64,000 bases of DNA from the NCBI GenBank assembly GCA_000721375.1, contig JOGW01000014.1:1-64000 (forward strand), read 5' to 3'. The position numbers and the translations under genes were made by a program. Positions 17,314 through 26,387 of the stretch are shown in pieces. This DNA is from Streptomyces sp. NRRL B-3428 (GTDB lineage Bacteria; Actinomycetota; Actinomycetes; Streptomycetales; Streptomycetaceae). The notes below the pieces were generated by a model. That model ran no database searches, was not told the origin of the DNA, and saw nothing but the letters and a program-made list of their open reading frames with translations. Within the stretch, counting starts at the first letter, position 1; every line of letters starts with the position of its first letter.

Positions 17314-18744
17314 CTATCCGCGCACATCCCGCCACACCCGAGGCAACGCCTCCGCGATCTCCGAGGCCACCAGAGGCGCCCCGTCCGCAGCCACCCGCCC
17401 CGCAAGCCCGTGCAAATACGCGCCCACCGAAGCCGCATCCACCCCCGACAACCCCGCCGCGAGCAACGCCCCGGACAGCCCCGACAGCACATCCCCGCTG
17501 CCGGCCGTCGCCAGCCAGGCCGTCCCCGTCGGATTGACGCGGACGGGTCCGCCGTCCGCCGGAGCGACCAAGGTCGTCGACCCCTTGAGCAGCACTGTCG
17601 CCGAGAACTCCGCGGCCAGACGCCGTACGGCCGAAAGCCGCCCCGCCTCCACCGACTCCCTCGAAACCCCCAGCAACGCCGCCGCCTCCCCCGCATGCGG
17701 AGTCAGCACGGTCGGCGCCGTACGCGCCCGCAGCACCGCCGGATCGGCGAGCCGCAGGCCGTCCGCGTCGACGAGCACCGGCACGTCCTGGGCCAGCACA
17801 TCCGCCACGCGCGCCGCGTCATCACCGATCCCGGGACCGACCACCCACGCCTGCACCCGGCCCGCGGCGGACGGCGGCCCGGCGTGCACCAGCGCCTCCG
17901 GGAAGCGGGCGAGCACCGCGTCGCCGGCGGGGCCGACGTAGCGCACGGCCCCCGCCCCACCCCGCAGCGCCCCGGCGACGGCGAGCACCGCGGCCCCCGG
18001 ATACGTGGCGGACCCCGCCGCGATCCCGACGACTCCCCGCCGGTACTTGTCGCTGGACGCCCCGGGCTCGGGCAGCAGCGCCGCCACATCCGCGTACTGC
18101 AGCGCCTCCAGCTCCGGCGCCGAGGGCAGCGAGAGCCCGATGTCGACAAGCCGCACCGCTCCCGCGTACGACCGCGCCGGATCGATGAGCAGCCCCGGCT
18201 TGTACGTCCCGAAGGTCACCGTCGCATCGGCCCGTACCGCCTGCCCGAGCACCTCACCGGTGTCCGTCTCGATACCGCTCGGCAGGTCGACGGCGACGAC
18301 GACGGCGCCTGATTCCCGTACGAGAGAAGCGAGCCCGGCCGCCTCGGGCCGCAGCCCGCCCTTGCCGCCGATGCCCACGATGCCGTCAATGACGAGATCG
18401 GCCCGGGCGATCGCGGGGCCCGCCTGAGCGGCGGAGACCATCTGCGCACCCGCCGAACGCACCGCGGCAAGCCCACCCTCGTGCGTACGCTCCGGCGCAA
18501 GCAGCACCGCCGTCACCCCGGCCCCCCGCCGAGCGAGCCGAGCCCCCGCGTACAACGCGTCGCCCCCGTTGTCCCCGCTCCCGACGAGCAGCACCACCCG
18601 CGCCCCGTACACCTTCCCCAGGAGGTCCGCGCACGCGGCCGCGAGCCCCGCGGCGGCCCGCTGCATCAGCGCGCCCTCGGGCAGTTCGGCCATCAGTGCG
18701 CGCTCGGCGGCCCGCACGGTCTCGACGCTGTGAGCAGTACGCAC
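17314..18744 (-). CDS. nnrD: Bifunctional NAD(P)H-hydrate epimerase / ADP-dependent dehydratase
   Basis: This enzyme repairs hydrated NADH and NADPH. The 476-residue protein joins an N-terminal YjeF epimerase domain (MRTAHSVETVRAAERALM, VLLVGSGDNGGDALYAGARL, DLPSGIETDTGEV) to a C-terminal ribokinase-like dehydratase domain (KYRRGVVGIAAGSATYPGAA, GPGIGD, VLVDADGLRL, LTPHAGEAAALL, GSGDVLSGLSGALLAAGL). I chose GTG 18744, which gives the usual start and has GTGAGG upstream. A GTG at 18756 overlaps the acpS stop as GTGA and adds four residues. Either way it is tightly coupled to acpS. Confidence 0.94.
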   Translation of the reverse strand: MRTAHSVETVRAAERALMAELPEGALMQRAAAGLAAACADLLGKVYGARVVLLVGSGDNGGDALYAGARLARRGAGVTAVLLAPERTHEGGLAAVRSAGAQMVSAAQAGPAIARADLVIDGIVGIGGKGGLRPEAAGLASLVRESGAVVVAVDLPSGIETDTGEVLGQAVRADATVTFGTYKPGLLIDPARSYAGAVRLVDIGLSLPSAPELEALQYADVAALLPEPGASSDKYRRGVVGIAAGSATYPGAAVLAVAGALRGGAGAVRYVGPAGDAVLARFPEALVHAGPPSAAGRVQAWVVGPGIGDDAARVADVLAQDVPVLVDADGLRLADPAVLRARTAPTVLTPHAGEAAALLGVSRESVEAGRLSAVRRLAAEFSATVLLKGSTTLVAPADGGPVRVNPTGTAWLATAGSGDVLSGLSGALLAAGLSGVDAASVGAYLHGLAGRVAADGAPLVASEIAEALPRVWRDVRG

Positions 18745-18752
18745 TTGGAGCC

Positions 18753-19121
18753 TCACCCCTCGGCGATCACCACGGCGGAGGCGATGCCCGCGTCGTGGCT
18801 CAAGGACACATGCCAGCCGCGCACCCCGAGCTCTTCGGCCCGCCGGGCCACCGTGCCGCTGACGCGAAGCCGCGGCTGCCCGCTCTCCTCGACGTACACC
18901 TCGGCGTCGGTCCAGTGCAGACCCGCCGGCGCCCCGAGCGCCTTGGCGAGCGCCTCCTTGGCCGCGAAACGGGCCGCGAGCGAGGCGAAACCGCGCCGCT
19001 CACCGCTCGGCAGATACAGCTCGCTCTCGACGAAGATCCGCTGGGCGAGCAACGGTGTGCGTTCCAGGGAGACCCGGAAGCGGTCGACCTCGGCTACATC
19101 GATCCCGACCCCGATGATCAT
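18753..19121 (-). CDS. acpS: Holo-[acyl-carrier-protein] synthase
   Basis: AcpS moves phosphopantetheine from CoA onto ACP. The 122-residue protein starts [16 protein letters not shown], with the Mg-binding Asp in GIDV, and has [34 protein letters not shown] with the catalytic KEA motif. It ends [24 protein letters not shown] at 19133 would add four residues. The gene for pantothenate kinase, the first CoA step, is divergent 127 bases away. Confidence 0.94.
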   Translation of the reverse strand: MIIGVGIDVAEVDRFRVSLERTPLLAQRIFVESELYLPSGERRGFASLAARFAAKEALAKALGAPAGLHWTDAEVYVEESGQPRLRVSGTVARRAEELGVRGWHVSLSHDAGIASAVVIAEG

Positions 19122-19248
19122 TGGGCCCGCCACAGCTGCGGCGGCCCCGGCTGTGGTGCGCGCATAGCGGCAGCCTACGGGCCCGGCGCCTCACCTACGT
19201 GACGTACCCCACGCCACTTACCGTTCATCCAGCCGCAACAATGTCTGT

Positions 19249-20235
19249 GTGATCACCTCGCCGCTGCCGGGCACACACCGCCGCCCCGAGCCCACCCCGT
19301 ATGTGGACCTCACCAGGTCGGAGTGGAGCGCACTGCGCGACAAGACACCGCTGCCGCTGACGGCCGCGGAGGTGGAGAAGCTGCGCGGTCTCGGTGACGT
19401 GATCGACCTGGACGAGGTACGCGACGTCTATCTGCCGCTGTCGCGCCTGCTCAATCTGTACGTGGGCGCCACCGACACCCTGCGCGGCGCACTCAACACC
19501 TTCCTCGACACGGGCGACGGCCACGGCACCCAGCACGGCACGCCCTTCGTCATAGGGGTCGCCGGTTCGGTGGCCGTCGGCAAGTCCACGGTCGCCCGAC
19601 TCCTGCAGGCCCTGCTCGCGCGCTGGCCCGAGCACCCGCGCGTGGAGCTGGTCACCACGGACGGCTTCCTGTGGCCCATGAAGGAGATGGAGGCCCGCGG
19701 CCTGATGTCGAGGAAGGGCTTCCCCGAGTCGTACGACCGACGGGCCCTCACCCGCTTCGTCGCCGACATCAAGGCGGGCAAGGACGAGGTGACGGCCCCC
19801 GTCTACTCGCACCTCAAGTACGACATCGTCCCGGGCGAACGCCTCACGGTCCGCCGCCCCGACATCCTCATCGTCGAGGGCCTGAACGTCCTGCAGCCCG
19901 CACTGCCCGGCAAGGACGGCCGCACCCGCGTGGGTCTCGCGGACTACTTCGACTTCAGCGTGTACGTGGACGCCAAGCCCGAGGACAACGAGCGCTGGTA
20001 CCTCAACCGCTTCCGCAAGCTGCGCGAGACGGCCTTCCAGAACCCCGACTCGTACTTCCACCGCCACACGCTGGTCTCGGAGGACGAGGCGATGGCGTAC
20101 GCACGACGCATGTGGCAGACCATCAACCTGCCCAACCTGACCCAGAACGTGGCCCCGACACGGGCCCGCGCGACGCTGGTCCTGCGCAAGGGCCCGGACC
20201 ACAAGGTGCAGCGTCTGAGGCTGCGCAAGCTCTGA
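19249..20235 (+). CDS. coaA: Type I pantothenate kinase
   Basis: CoaA phosphorylates pantothenate in the first step of CoA synthesis. The 328-residue protein has the P-loop [17 protein letters not shown] (about residues 103-119), [43 protein letters not shown] and [10 protein letters not shown], all family signatures. The GTG at 19249 has no ribosome binding site, but AACAAT ends six bases upstream, so the mRNA is probably leaderless. The last residues ([12 protein letters not shown]) match the standard end. Confidence 0.95.
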   Translation: MITSPLPGTHRRPEPTPYVDLTRSEWSALRDKTPLPLTAAEVEKLRGLGDVIDLDEVRDVYLPLSRLLNLYVGATDTLRGALNTFLDTGDGHGTQHGTPFVIGVAGSVAVGKSTVARLLQALLARWPEHPRVELVTTDGFLWPMKEMEARGLMSRKGFPESYDRRALTRFVADIKAGKDEVTAPVYSHLKYDIVPGERLTVRRPDILIVEGLNVLQPALPGKDGRTRVGLADYFDFSVYVDAKPEDNERWYLNRFRKLRETAFQNPDSYFHRHTLVSEDEAMAYARRMWQTINLPNLTQNVAPTRARATLVLRKGPDHKVQRLRLRKL

Positions 20236-20301
20236 GCACTCCGAAGCCATGAGCGCTCCGAAGCTCTGACCCCCGCATCAACACCGCGTTAGGGTGCCGC
20301 C

Positions 20302-21249
20302 ATGCTGCACCTGCGCCTGATCACCCCTGCCGACCGCACCGACGACGTGGTCCGGCTGATCGAGAAGACCGTCGGCACCACCCACCTCGCGGTGCTCCCG
20401 GGCGCCGCCCGCAACCCCGCGGGCGACCTGGTGCTGTGCGATGTCGCACGCGAGGCCGGAGACGAACTCCTCGGCGGGCTGCGGACGCTGGGCATCGACG
20501 AGTGCGGTTCGATCGCCGTCGAGAACATCGACCTGTCCCTGTCCAAGCGCGCCGACAAGGCCGAGGACGAGGCGCCGGGCGAGGGCGCGGACGCGGTGCT
20601 CTGGGAGCATCTGACCGACGCCACCCACGAGGAGTCGACGCTCTCCGTCACCTATCTCGCGTTCATCACGCTCGCCACGATGATCGCGGCCTGCGGTGTG
20701 GTCCTCGACAACGCGATCCTGATCGTGGGCGCGATGGCCGTCGGCCCGGAGTTCGGGCCGCTCGCGGGGTTCTGCACCGCGCTGGTGCACCGTCAGCCGC
20801 GGCTCGCACTGCGCTCGTTGACGGCTCTGCTCGCGGGCTTCGCCGTCGCCATGGTGGCGACGTTCGCGTTCAGCCTCTTCATGGACGGGGTGGACCTGTT
20901 CTCGCTGCAGCAGCTCGACGCGGACCGGCCGAACACGTCGTTCATCTACGCCCCCGACTGGTTCTCCTTCATCGTGGCCGTGCTCGCGGGCGCCGCCGGG
21001 ACCCTCTCGCTGACCTCGGCGAAATCGGGCGCACTCGTGGGTGTGGCGATCTCCGTGACCACCGTGCCGGCCGCCGCGAACGCGGCCGTGGCCTTCAGCT
21101 TCACCGAGTACCTGCAGGCCTGGCGCTCCACCGAGCAGTTGCTGCTCAACCTGCTCGGCATCATCGTCGCGGGCACCCTCACGCTCCTGGCCCAGAAGTA
21201 CTTCTGGGCGCGGCAGCGGGCGCGTACCGCCGCGAAGAACGCGCTCTGA
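20302..21249 (+). CDS. DUF389-family membrane protein
   Basis: The 315-residue protein has a soluble N-terminal domain (residues 1-100, MLHLRLITPADRTDDVVRLI) and six or so membrane helices. The core reads STLSVTYLAFITLATMIAACGVVLDNAILIVGAMAVGPEFGPLAGFCTALVHRQPRLA, the typical DUF389 sequence. Function unknown. TAGGGT ends six bases before the ATG, again the pattern of a leaderless start. It follows coaA by 66 bases and converges on glmM with a shared terminator. Confidence 0.9.
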   Translation: MLHLRLITPADRTDDVVRLIEKTVGTTHLAVLPGAARNPAGDLVLCDVAREAGDELLGGLRTLGIDECGSIAVENIDLSLSKRADKAEDEAPGEGADAVLWEHLTDATHEESTLSVTYLAFITLATMIAACGVVLDNAILIVGAMAVGPEFGPLAGFCTALVHRQPRLALRSLTALLAGFAVAMVATFAFSLFMDGVDLFSLQQLDADRPNTSFIYAPDWFSFIVAVLAGAAGTLSLTSAKSGALVGVAISVTTVPAAANAAVAFSFTEYLQAWRSTEQLLLNLLGIIVAGTLTLLAQKYFWARQRARTAAKNAL

Positions 21250-21255
21250 CACGAG

Positions 21256-21291
21256 TGCGGGCCGGCCGCCCCGAAGGACGACCGGCCCGCA
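21256..21291. terminator. Bidirectional terminator between the DUF389 gene and glmM
   Basis: TGCGGGCCGG (21256-21265) pairs with CCGGCCCGCA (21282-21291) across a 16-base loop, in the 60-base gap between two convergent genes. Confidence 0.75.
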
Positions 21292-21309
21292 TCCGCACGT
21301 TCAACCCGC

Positions 21310-22668
21310 CTAGCCGAGCGCGGACTTCACCGCATCGGCGAGACGTCCGGCCACCGACCGCGCCTGGTCGATGTCCGCGGCCTCGACCATCACGCGCACC
21401 AGCGGCTCGGTACCCGACGGACGGAGCAATACCCGCCCGGTGGCGCCCAGTTCACGCTCGGCGTCCGACACCGCCGCCGCCAGCTCACCCGACGTACGCA
21501 CACGGGACTTGTCCACGTCCGGCACGTTGATCAGGATCTGCGGCAGCCGCTCCATGACCCCTGCGAGCTCCTGCAGCGAGCGTCCGGTCTGCGCGATACG
21601 GGCCGCGAGCAGCAGACCGGTCAGCGTGCCGTCACCGGTCGTCGCGTGGTCGAGCACGATGACATGGCCGGACTGCTCGCCGCCCAGGGCGTAGCCGTGC
21701 TCCTTCATCGACTCCAGTACGTAGCGGTCACCGACCGCGGTCTGGATCAGCTCGACGCCTTCGCGCTCCATCGCCAGCTTGAAACCGAGGTTGGACATCA
21801 CGGTCGCGACCACGGTGTTCTCGCGCAGCTGCCCGCGCTCACGCAGGGCGAGGGCGAGCACGGCGAGGATCTGGTCGCCGTCGATCTCGTTGCCCTCGTG
21901 GTCCACGGCGAGGCAGCGGTCCGCGTCACCGTCGTGCGCGATACCGAGCGCGGCGCCGTGCTCGACGACCGCGGCCTTGAGCAGACCGAGGTGGGTGGAA
22001 CCACAGCCGTCGTTGATGTTGAGCCCGTCCGGCTCGGCACCGATGGTGACGATCTCGGCGCCGGCGCGCGTGAAGGCCTCGGGCGAGACCCGGGCCGCGG
22101 CACCGTGCGCCTCGTCGAGGACGATCTTCATGCCGTCGAGCCGGTTCGGCAGCACACCGATCAGGTGGGCGACGTACTGGTCGAAGCCTTCGTCGTACGA
22201 CTTGACCCGGCCCACACCGCTGCCGGTCGGCCGGTCCCAGGGAGCGCCGGTGCGGTGCTCCTCGTAGACGGACTCGATCCGGTTCTCGAGGTCGTCGGCC
22301 AGCTTGTGGCCGCCGCGCGCGAAGAACTTGATGCCGTTGTCCGGCATCGCGTTGTGGCTGGCCGAGAGCATCACGCCGAGGTCGGCGCCGAGCGCACCGG
22401 TGAGATACGCGACCGCGGGGGTCGGCAGCACACCGACGCGCAGGACGTCCACGCCCGCGCTGGCCAGACCGGCCACGACGGCCGCTTCGAGGAACTCACC
22501 CGAAGCACGCGGATCGCGTCCGACGACCGCCACCGGACGGTGCCCTTCGAACGAGCCCGCTTCCCCCAGGACATGGGCCGCCGCGACGGAGAGTCCGAGC
22601 GCGAGCTCGGCCGTCAGATCCGCGTTGGCGACGCCGCGCACGCCATCGGTGCCGAAGAGTCGTCCCAC
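21310..22668 (-). CDS. glmM: Phosphoglucosamine mutase
   Basis: GlmM converts glucosamine-6-phosphate to glucosamine-1-phosphate for UDP-GlcNAc and peptidoglycan. The 452-residue protein begins [15 protein letters not shown], has the phosphoserine loop [18 protein letters not shown] (Ser about 103), the metal loop [14 protein letters not shown] and a C-terminal [15 protein letters not shown] phosphate site. The start is GTG 22668 with GGAGGA six bases upstream. It follows rpsI, a conserved order, but a terminator hairpin intervenes. Confidence 0.97.
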   Translation of the reverse strand: MGRLFGTDGVRGVANADLTAELALGLSVAAAHVLGEAGSFEGHRPVAVVGRDPRASGEFLEAAVVAGLASAGVDVLRVGVLPTPAVAYLTGALGADLGVMLSASHNAMPDNGIKFFARGGHKLADDLENRIESVYEEHRTGAPWDRPTGSGVGRVKSYDEGFDQYVAHLIGVLPNRLDGMKIVLDEAHGAAARVSPEAFTRAGAEIVTIGAEPDGLNINDGCGSTHLGLLKAAVVEHGAALGIAHDGDADRCLAVDHEGNEIDGDQILAVLALALRERGQLRENTVVATVMSNLGFKLAMEREGVELIQTAVGDRYVLESMKEHGYALGGEQSGHVIVLDHATTGDGTLTGLLLAARIAQTGRSLQELAGVMERLPQILINVPDVDKSRVRTSGELAAAVSDAERELGATGRVLLRPSGTEPLVRVMVEAADIDQARSVAGRLADAVKSALG

Positions 22669-22769
22669 TAGATGTCCTCCGAACGAAAAATGCTGATCGC
22701 TGAAAGCAGTAACAGCAAACAGCTGAACGCTTTATGTCGTTATACGCCCAAGGCCTTCAATAAAACGAA

Positions 22770-22802
22770 CGCCCCGGCAGCACTGTGCGTGCCGCCGGGG
22801 CG
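22770..22802 (-). terminator. Terminator-like hairpin between rpsI and glmM
   Basis: CGCCCCGGC (22770-22778) pairs with GCCGGGGCG (22794-22802). On the minus strand the stem is followed by TTCGTTTTATTG, a T-rich run. It probably limits read-through from the rplM-rpsI operon into glmM, whose own promoter would lie in the following AT-rich 100 bases. Confidence 0.75.
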
Positions 22803-22843
22803 AACGTGTGGCAGAAGCAACTGCCAGGCAGTGCAGCCAGCGA

Positions 22844-23365
22844 TTAACGCTTGCTGTACTGCGGAGCCTTACGGGCCTTCTTGAGACCGGCCTTCTTGCG
22901 CTCGACCGCACGGTCGTCGCGACGGAGGTAGCCGGCCTTCTTGAGGGCGCCACGGTTGTTGTCGACGTCGGCCTCGTTCAGCGCACGGGCGACACCGAGA
23001 CGGAGCGCACCGGCCTGACCGGAGACGCCGCCACCCGAGATACGGGCGATGACGTCGTAGCGGCCCTCGAGCTCGAGCACCTTGAAGGGCTCGTTGACTT
23101 CCTGCTGGTGGACCTTGTTCGGGAAGTAGTCCTCGAGCGTACGCCCGTTGACCTTCCACTTGCCGGTGCCCGGAACGATCCGGACGCGGGCGATGGCGTT
23201 CTTGCGACGACCCAGGCCGGCGGCCGGCTGCGGGTCGCCGAAGCGCGCGGCGTTCGACTCAGAGGTGTACTCGCCCTCGACGGGCGCCTCGGACTCGGTC
23301 GTGTACTGCTCGGGCGCGTCAGCCTCGATGTCTTCGATCGGCTGCTCTGCGGTGGTCTCGGCCAC
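22844..23365 (-). CDS. rpsI: 30S ribosomal protein S9
   Basis: The 173-residue protein has a standard S9 core from about residue 45 ([21 protein letters not shown]) to the tail YSKR that reaches the ribosomal P site. The first 45 residues are an acidic Glu/Ala/Thr extension, common in actinobacterial S9. Start GTG 23365 with GAGGAG upstream. It is 42 bases behind rplM. Confidence 0.97.
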   Translation of the reverse strand: MAETTAEQPIEDIEADAPEQYTTESEAPVEGEYTSESNAARFGDPQPAAGLGRRKNAIARVRIVPGTGKWKVNGRTLEDYFPNKVHQQEVNEPFKVLELEGRYDVIARISGGGVSGQAGALRLGVARALNEADVDNNRGALKKAGYLRRDDRAVERKKAGLKKARKAPQYSKR

Positions 23366-23407
23366 GATGCTCCTCAGATTTCTTTTCGTCTTAGGGGGTG
23401 GCCGGAA

Positions 23408-23851
23408 CTACTGCGCGACCTGGGTGATCTCGAACGGAACCGGCTGCTGAGCAGCGTGGGGGTGGTTCTCGCCCGAGTAGACCTTCAGCTTCGAGAGCAT
23501 CTGACGGCCCAGGGTGTTCTTGGGGAGCATGCCCTTGACGGCCTTCTCGATGGCCTTCTCGGGGTTCTTGTCGAGCAGCTCGTCGTAACGAACCGAACGC
23601 AGACCGCCCGGGTAGCCAGAGTGGCGGTAGGCCATCTTCTGGGTCTTCTTGTTGCCGGACAGGTGCACCTTGTCGGCGTTGACGATGATGACGAAGTCAC
23701 CGGTGTCAACGTGCGGCGCGTAGATCGGCTTGTGCTTGCCGCGCAGGATGCTGGCGGCGGTGCTCGCGAGACGGCCGAGGACGATGTCCTGGGCGTCGAT
23801 CACGAACCACTGGCGAGTGATATCGCCGGGCTTAGGGCTGTACGTACGCAC
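23408..23851 (-). CDS. rplM: 50S ribosomal protein L13
   Basis: The 147-residue protein has [30 protein letters not shown] at the start and [72 protein letters not shown]. These are hallmarks of L13. Start GTG 23851 with GAAGG upstream. It leads the rplM-rpsI operon behind a leader of about 180 bases. Confidence 0.97.
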   Translation of the reverse strand: MRTYSPKPGDITRQWFVIDAQDIVLGRLASTAASILRGKHKPIYAPHVDTGDFVIIVNADKVHLSGNKKTQKMAYRHSGYPGGLRSVRYDELLDKNPEKAIEKAVKGMLPKNTLGRQMLSKLKVYSGENHPHAAQQPVPFEITQVAQ

Positions 23852-24037
23852 TTCGTAGCCTTCGCTTCTTCAGTGAATGGATTCCAGACATACGGATCCG
23901 CTGAAGCGATCATGCAGCTGGGGCTCACAATCGCCGGGACGACGCCCGTATGCGAGCCACTGGTAACTGCTCCAGGGAACTTGCGCAGAGGCCTCATCGC
24001 TCGAAAACGACCAAGCCGATACGCATAACGAACTGGC

Positions 24038-24067
24038 AGAATACCCGCGCTTACCCGTTCGGGTCAA
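24038..24067 (-). promoter_or_regulatory. Promoter of rplM-rpsI
   Basis: TTGACC (24067-24062) and TATTCT (24043-24038) on the minus strand are 18 bases apart, a good vegetative promoter. The -35 lies inside the last codons of the upstream GT87 gene. Transcription starting near 24031 would give a leader of about 180 bases before rplM; an autoregulatory r-protein site there is possible but no fold is obvious. Confidence 0.6.
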
Positions 24068-25290
24068 AACGCGCGCTCGCCCGCAGGCTCCGCCACCTCA
24101 AGGGTACGGGCCCGCGGCAGCACCACGCGCCCCCGCCGTACACAGCACAGGCCCACGGTCACCGCAAGCACACAGAGCGTGAACGAGTCCTTGTACGCCC
24201 GCATGACCCCCTCCCGCAGGAACGGCCACTCGAACCCGCCCACCTGCGGCACCAGAGCCAGCCAGAACCCGGCCGTCCGGCCCGGCGCACCCTCCTCGGC
24301 GGCCCCGGCGAGCAGCAGCGGTACGACGACGAGCAGGTAGTGGTCGTACGAGGGCCGGGAAATCAGAAATGCGGCGAGCATCACCATCGCGGCACACTCG
24401 CCGAGCCGCGCGGGACCGGCTGCGTCCCCCCGCCCACCGCTCCCTGTATCCCCCCGCCGCCACCTCCGCCAGGCACACCACACCCCCGCCGCCGCGCACC
24501 CGAGCGCGAACAGGGTCGCCACCTGCTGCGGCACCCCCAGGCGCGGGAGAACGGCCGCGGGCGAAGCCTCGTAAAGCCGCACGAAGCCGTCGTCGCCCTT
24601 GAAGAGAAAGGGCAGCGTCCGCGTGAAGAAGCCGGCGGGATCCGGCATCGCGAGCGCGGCGAGACCCGAGGCCACCGCGGGCACCAGCACGGCGACGGAC
24701 AGCGCTTTGAAGCGCCGCGCGAACAGGAAGACAAGGAGCACGGGCACGAGCAGCGGCTTGAAGGCGATCGCCGCACCGATCACGACCGCGGCCCACGTCC
24801 AGCGCCCCCGCTGCGCGAGCAGCAGAGCGGCCGGCAGGGCGGCGGCGGCCACGACGGTCCAGTTGGCGAGCACGATGAGGTGCCCGAAGGGCGCGAACCC
24901 GAGGGCCAGAGCGAGCAGCCCGAGCACCGCGTGCCGGGTGCGCAGGCCCACCCCGTACATCCGCAGCGCGCAGACCCAGCCGAAGGTCAGCGCCGCCGTG
25001 ACGAACGCGGGCGCGGCGAACCGCAGCAGCCGAGACGGCAGCAGCACCTCGGGCACGGCCGCGAGGACGGCGCTCGGGAGATAGAGGAAGTGCGGGTCGT
25101 CGTACGGGGAACCGCCGTCGAGCCAGGTGCGCGCGGCGTTGATGACGATGACGTTGTCCATGCCGCCGTCGGACTGCTGCAGCCCCACCCGTACGACACC
25201 GGCGGCGAGCACCACGGCGAGGACGCCCCACAGCGTCCGGGACGCCGGCCGCCGCAGCCAGCCGAGTACCGTAAATCGTGCTGAATCCAT
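24064..25290 (-). CDS. GT87-like (DUF2029) membrane glycosyltransferase
   Basis: The 408-residue protein has about ten membrane helices and the GT-C pattern of polyprenol-phosphate-mannose-dependent mannosyltransferases. An early loop contains NAARTWLDGGSPYDDPHFLYLPSAV, with the acidic pair in SPYDDP and FLYLPS; later come AFKPLLVPVLLVFLFARR, then SRPSYDHYLLVVVPLLLAG. It probably moves mannose or a related sugar outside the membrane. I use ATG 25290 (MDSARFTVLGWL) because the upstream extension lacks a membrane or coding signature. The gene ends where the rplM promoter begins. Confidence 0.85.
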   Translation of the reverse strand: MDSARFTVLGWLRRPASRTLWGVLAVVLAAGVVRVGLQQSDGGMDNVIVINAARTWLDGGSPYDDPHFLYLPSAVLAAVPEVLLPSRLLRFAAPAFVTAALTFGWVCALRMYGVGLRTRHAVLGLLALALGFAPFGHLIVLANWTVVAAAALPAALLLAQRGRWTWAAVVIGAAIAFKPLLVPVLLVFLFARRFKALSVAVLVPAVASGLAALAMPDPAGFFTRTLPFLFKGDDGFVRLYEASPAAVLPRLGVPQQVATLFALGCAAAGVWCAWRRWRRGDTGSGGRGDAAGPARLGECAAMVMLAAFLISRPSYDHYLLVVVPLLLAGAAEEGAPGRTAGFWLALVPQVGGFEWPFLREGVMRAYKDSFTLCVLAVTVGLCCVRRGRVVLPRARTLEVAEPAGERAF

Positions 25291-25384
25291 GCAATTCAAC
25301 CTAGGCCGGGGACCCCGCATCACCCCCGCATAACGCGCTGCCCACCCCCTCATAACGCCCGCACTCCGCTTCACCGTTACGGCC

Positions 25385-25390
25385 TAAGAT
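25385..25390 (+). promoter_or_regulatory. Leaderless -10 box for the gene at 25398
   Basis: TAAGAT is followed by seven bases and then ATG 25398, so transcription would begin at or next to the start codon. Two CATAACGC direct repeats (25329-25336 and 25351-25358) lie 22 bases apart upstream and could bind a regulator. Confidence 0.5.
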
Positions 25391-25397
25391 GCGCCCC

Positions 25398-26300
25398 ATG
25401 AGCTTTGGGCAGGGGGAACCCCCGTGGGGTTCCAGTGGTCAGCAGCAGCCGCCGTCGAACTGGGTCACGCAGCCGGGCATGCCGCCCGCCGCCGGCGCAC
25501 CCGGTGGGCAGACGCCCGACTGGGCCGCGCTCGCCGAGGCCTCGGAGTCACGCGCGAAGCGCCGCCGTCTCCTGATGGTCGGCGGCGGTGCGCTCGCGAC
25601 CGTGGCCGTGGCCGCCGTCGTCGCGATCGCCGTGGTGAACGCCAACGGCGGCGACGAGGGCAAGTCGGCCGACGAACTCCCGCCCTCCGCCTCGATCCCC
25701 GGCTCCACGGCCTCGCAGCAGCCGACCTTCGCCGAGACGAAGCCGCCCCCGCCGCCGGACCCGAAGGACTACATCTCCAGCGCGGACAAGGACAAGGCGC
25801 CGCTGAGCGCGGCCGGTCTGTTCCCCGGCACCAAGTACACGAAGGGCGGCGCGGCCTACAAGAAGGGCGCGACCGCGGAGACCACCAAGTGCGACTCGGT
25901 CACCAACGGGCCGCTGGGCGACCTGCTCAAGGCCAACGGCTGCACCAAGGTGCTGCGCGCCACGTACATCAAGGACGGCGTCGCGGTCACGGTCGGCGTC
26001 GCGGTCTTCGACACCGAGAAGCAGGCCACCAAGGTCAAGGACGTCTACAAGAAGGGGACGGTCAAGTCCCTTTCGGGCAAGGGCGTCGCGGCCTTCTGCA
26101 ACACCACGATCTGCCGCTCGACCACCAACTCGTACGGCCGCTACGCCTATTTCACGGTCGGCGGCTTCACCAGCGGCAAGGACGTCACGACCAAGGACAA
26201 GAAGGTCTTCACCGCCGGCGACGACATCGCGGGCCTGGCGTTCCAGCAGATCCACCATCGCGGCGAGGTCCAGGCTTCGGCGGCGGTGCAGAACCCGTGA
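25398..26300 (+). CDS. Proline-rich single-pass membrane protein of unknown function (paralogue of the gene at 33925)
   Basis: The 300-residue protein has a Gln/Pro-rich cytoplasmic part (residues 1-35), the motif PDWAALAEASESRAKRRR, one membrane helix (about 57-78), a Pro-rich linker and an outside domain of about 160 residues with cysteines at about 161, 174, 231 and 236. That domain reads GPLGDLLKANGCTKVLRATYIKDGVAVTVGVAVF. The gene at 33925 has the same layout and related sequence (GPLLDECSNAVLATYASDKTSVTVGVMVF). Outside location is inferred from the positive-inside rule. ATG 25398 fits a leaderless mRNA better than ATG 25389. I do not recognise a named family. Confidence 0.82.
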   Translation: MSFGQGEPPWGSSGQQQPPSNWVTQPGMPPAAGAPGGQTPDWAALAEASESRAKRRRLLMVGGGALATVAVAAVVAIAVVNANGGDEGKSADELPPSASIPGSTASQQPTFAETKPPPPPDPKDYISSADKDKAPLSAAGLFPGTKYTKGGAAYKKGATAETTKCDSVTNGPLGDLLKANGCTKVLRATYIKDGVAVTVGVAVFDTEKQATKVKDVYKKGTVKSLSGKGVAAFCNTTICRSTTNSYGRYAYFTVGGFTSGKDVTTKDKKVFTAGDDIAGLAFQQIHHRGEVQASAAVQNP

Positions 26301-26387
26301 GCCACCTGCACGGCTCCTGACTGGTCCTCACGGTGCCGGTGGCAGTATGGGCACTCGCCAAGCACCTACGCAGAGAGCGACAAGCAC

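Noticed and set aside
17010..18312. Plus-strand frames rich in Pro and Arg opposite nnrD/E
   Set aside because: Low-complexity antisense frames; the NnrD/E protein underneath has clear domain motifs.
23852..24067. 65-codon minus-strand frame in the rplM leader
   Set aside because: It starts on top of the predicted promoter, has weak codon bias and no ribosome binding site; the region is better explained as promoter and leader.
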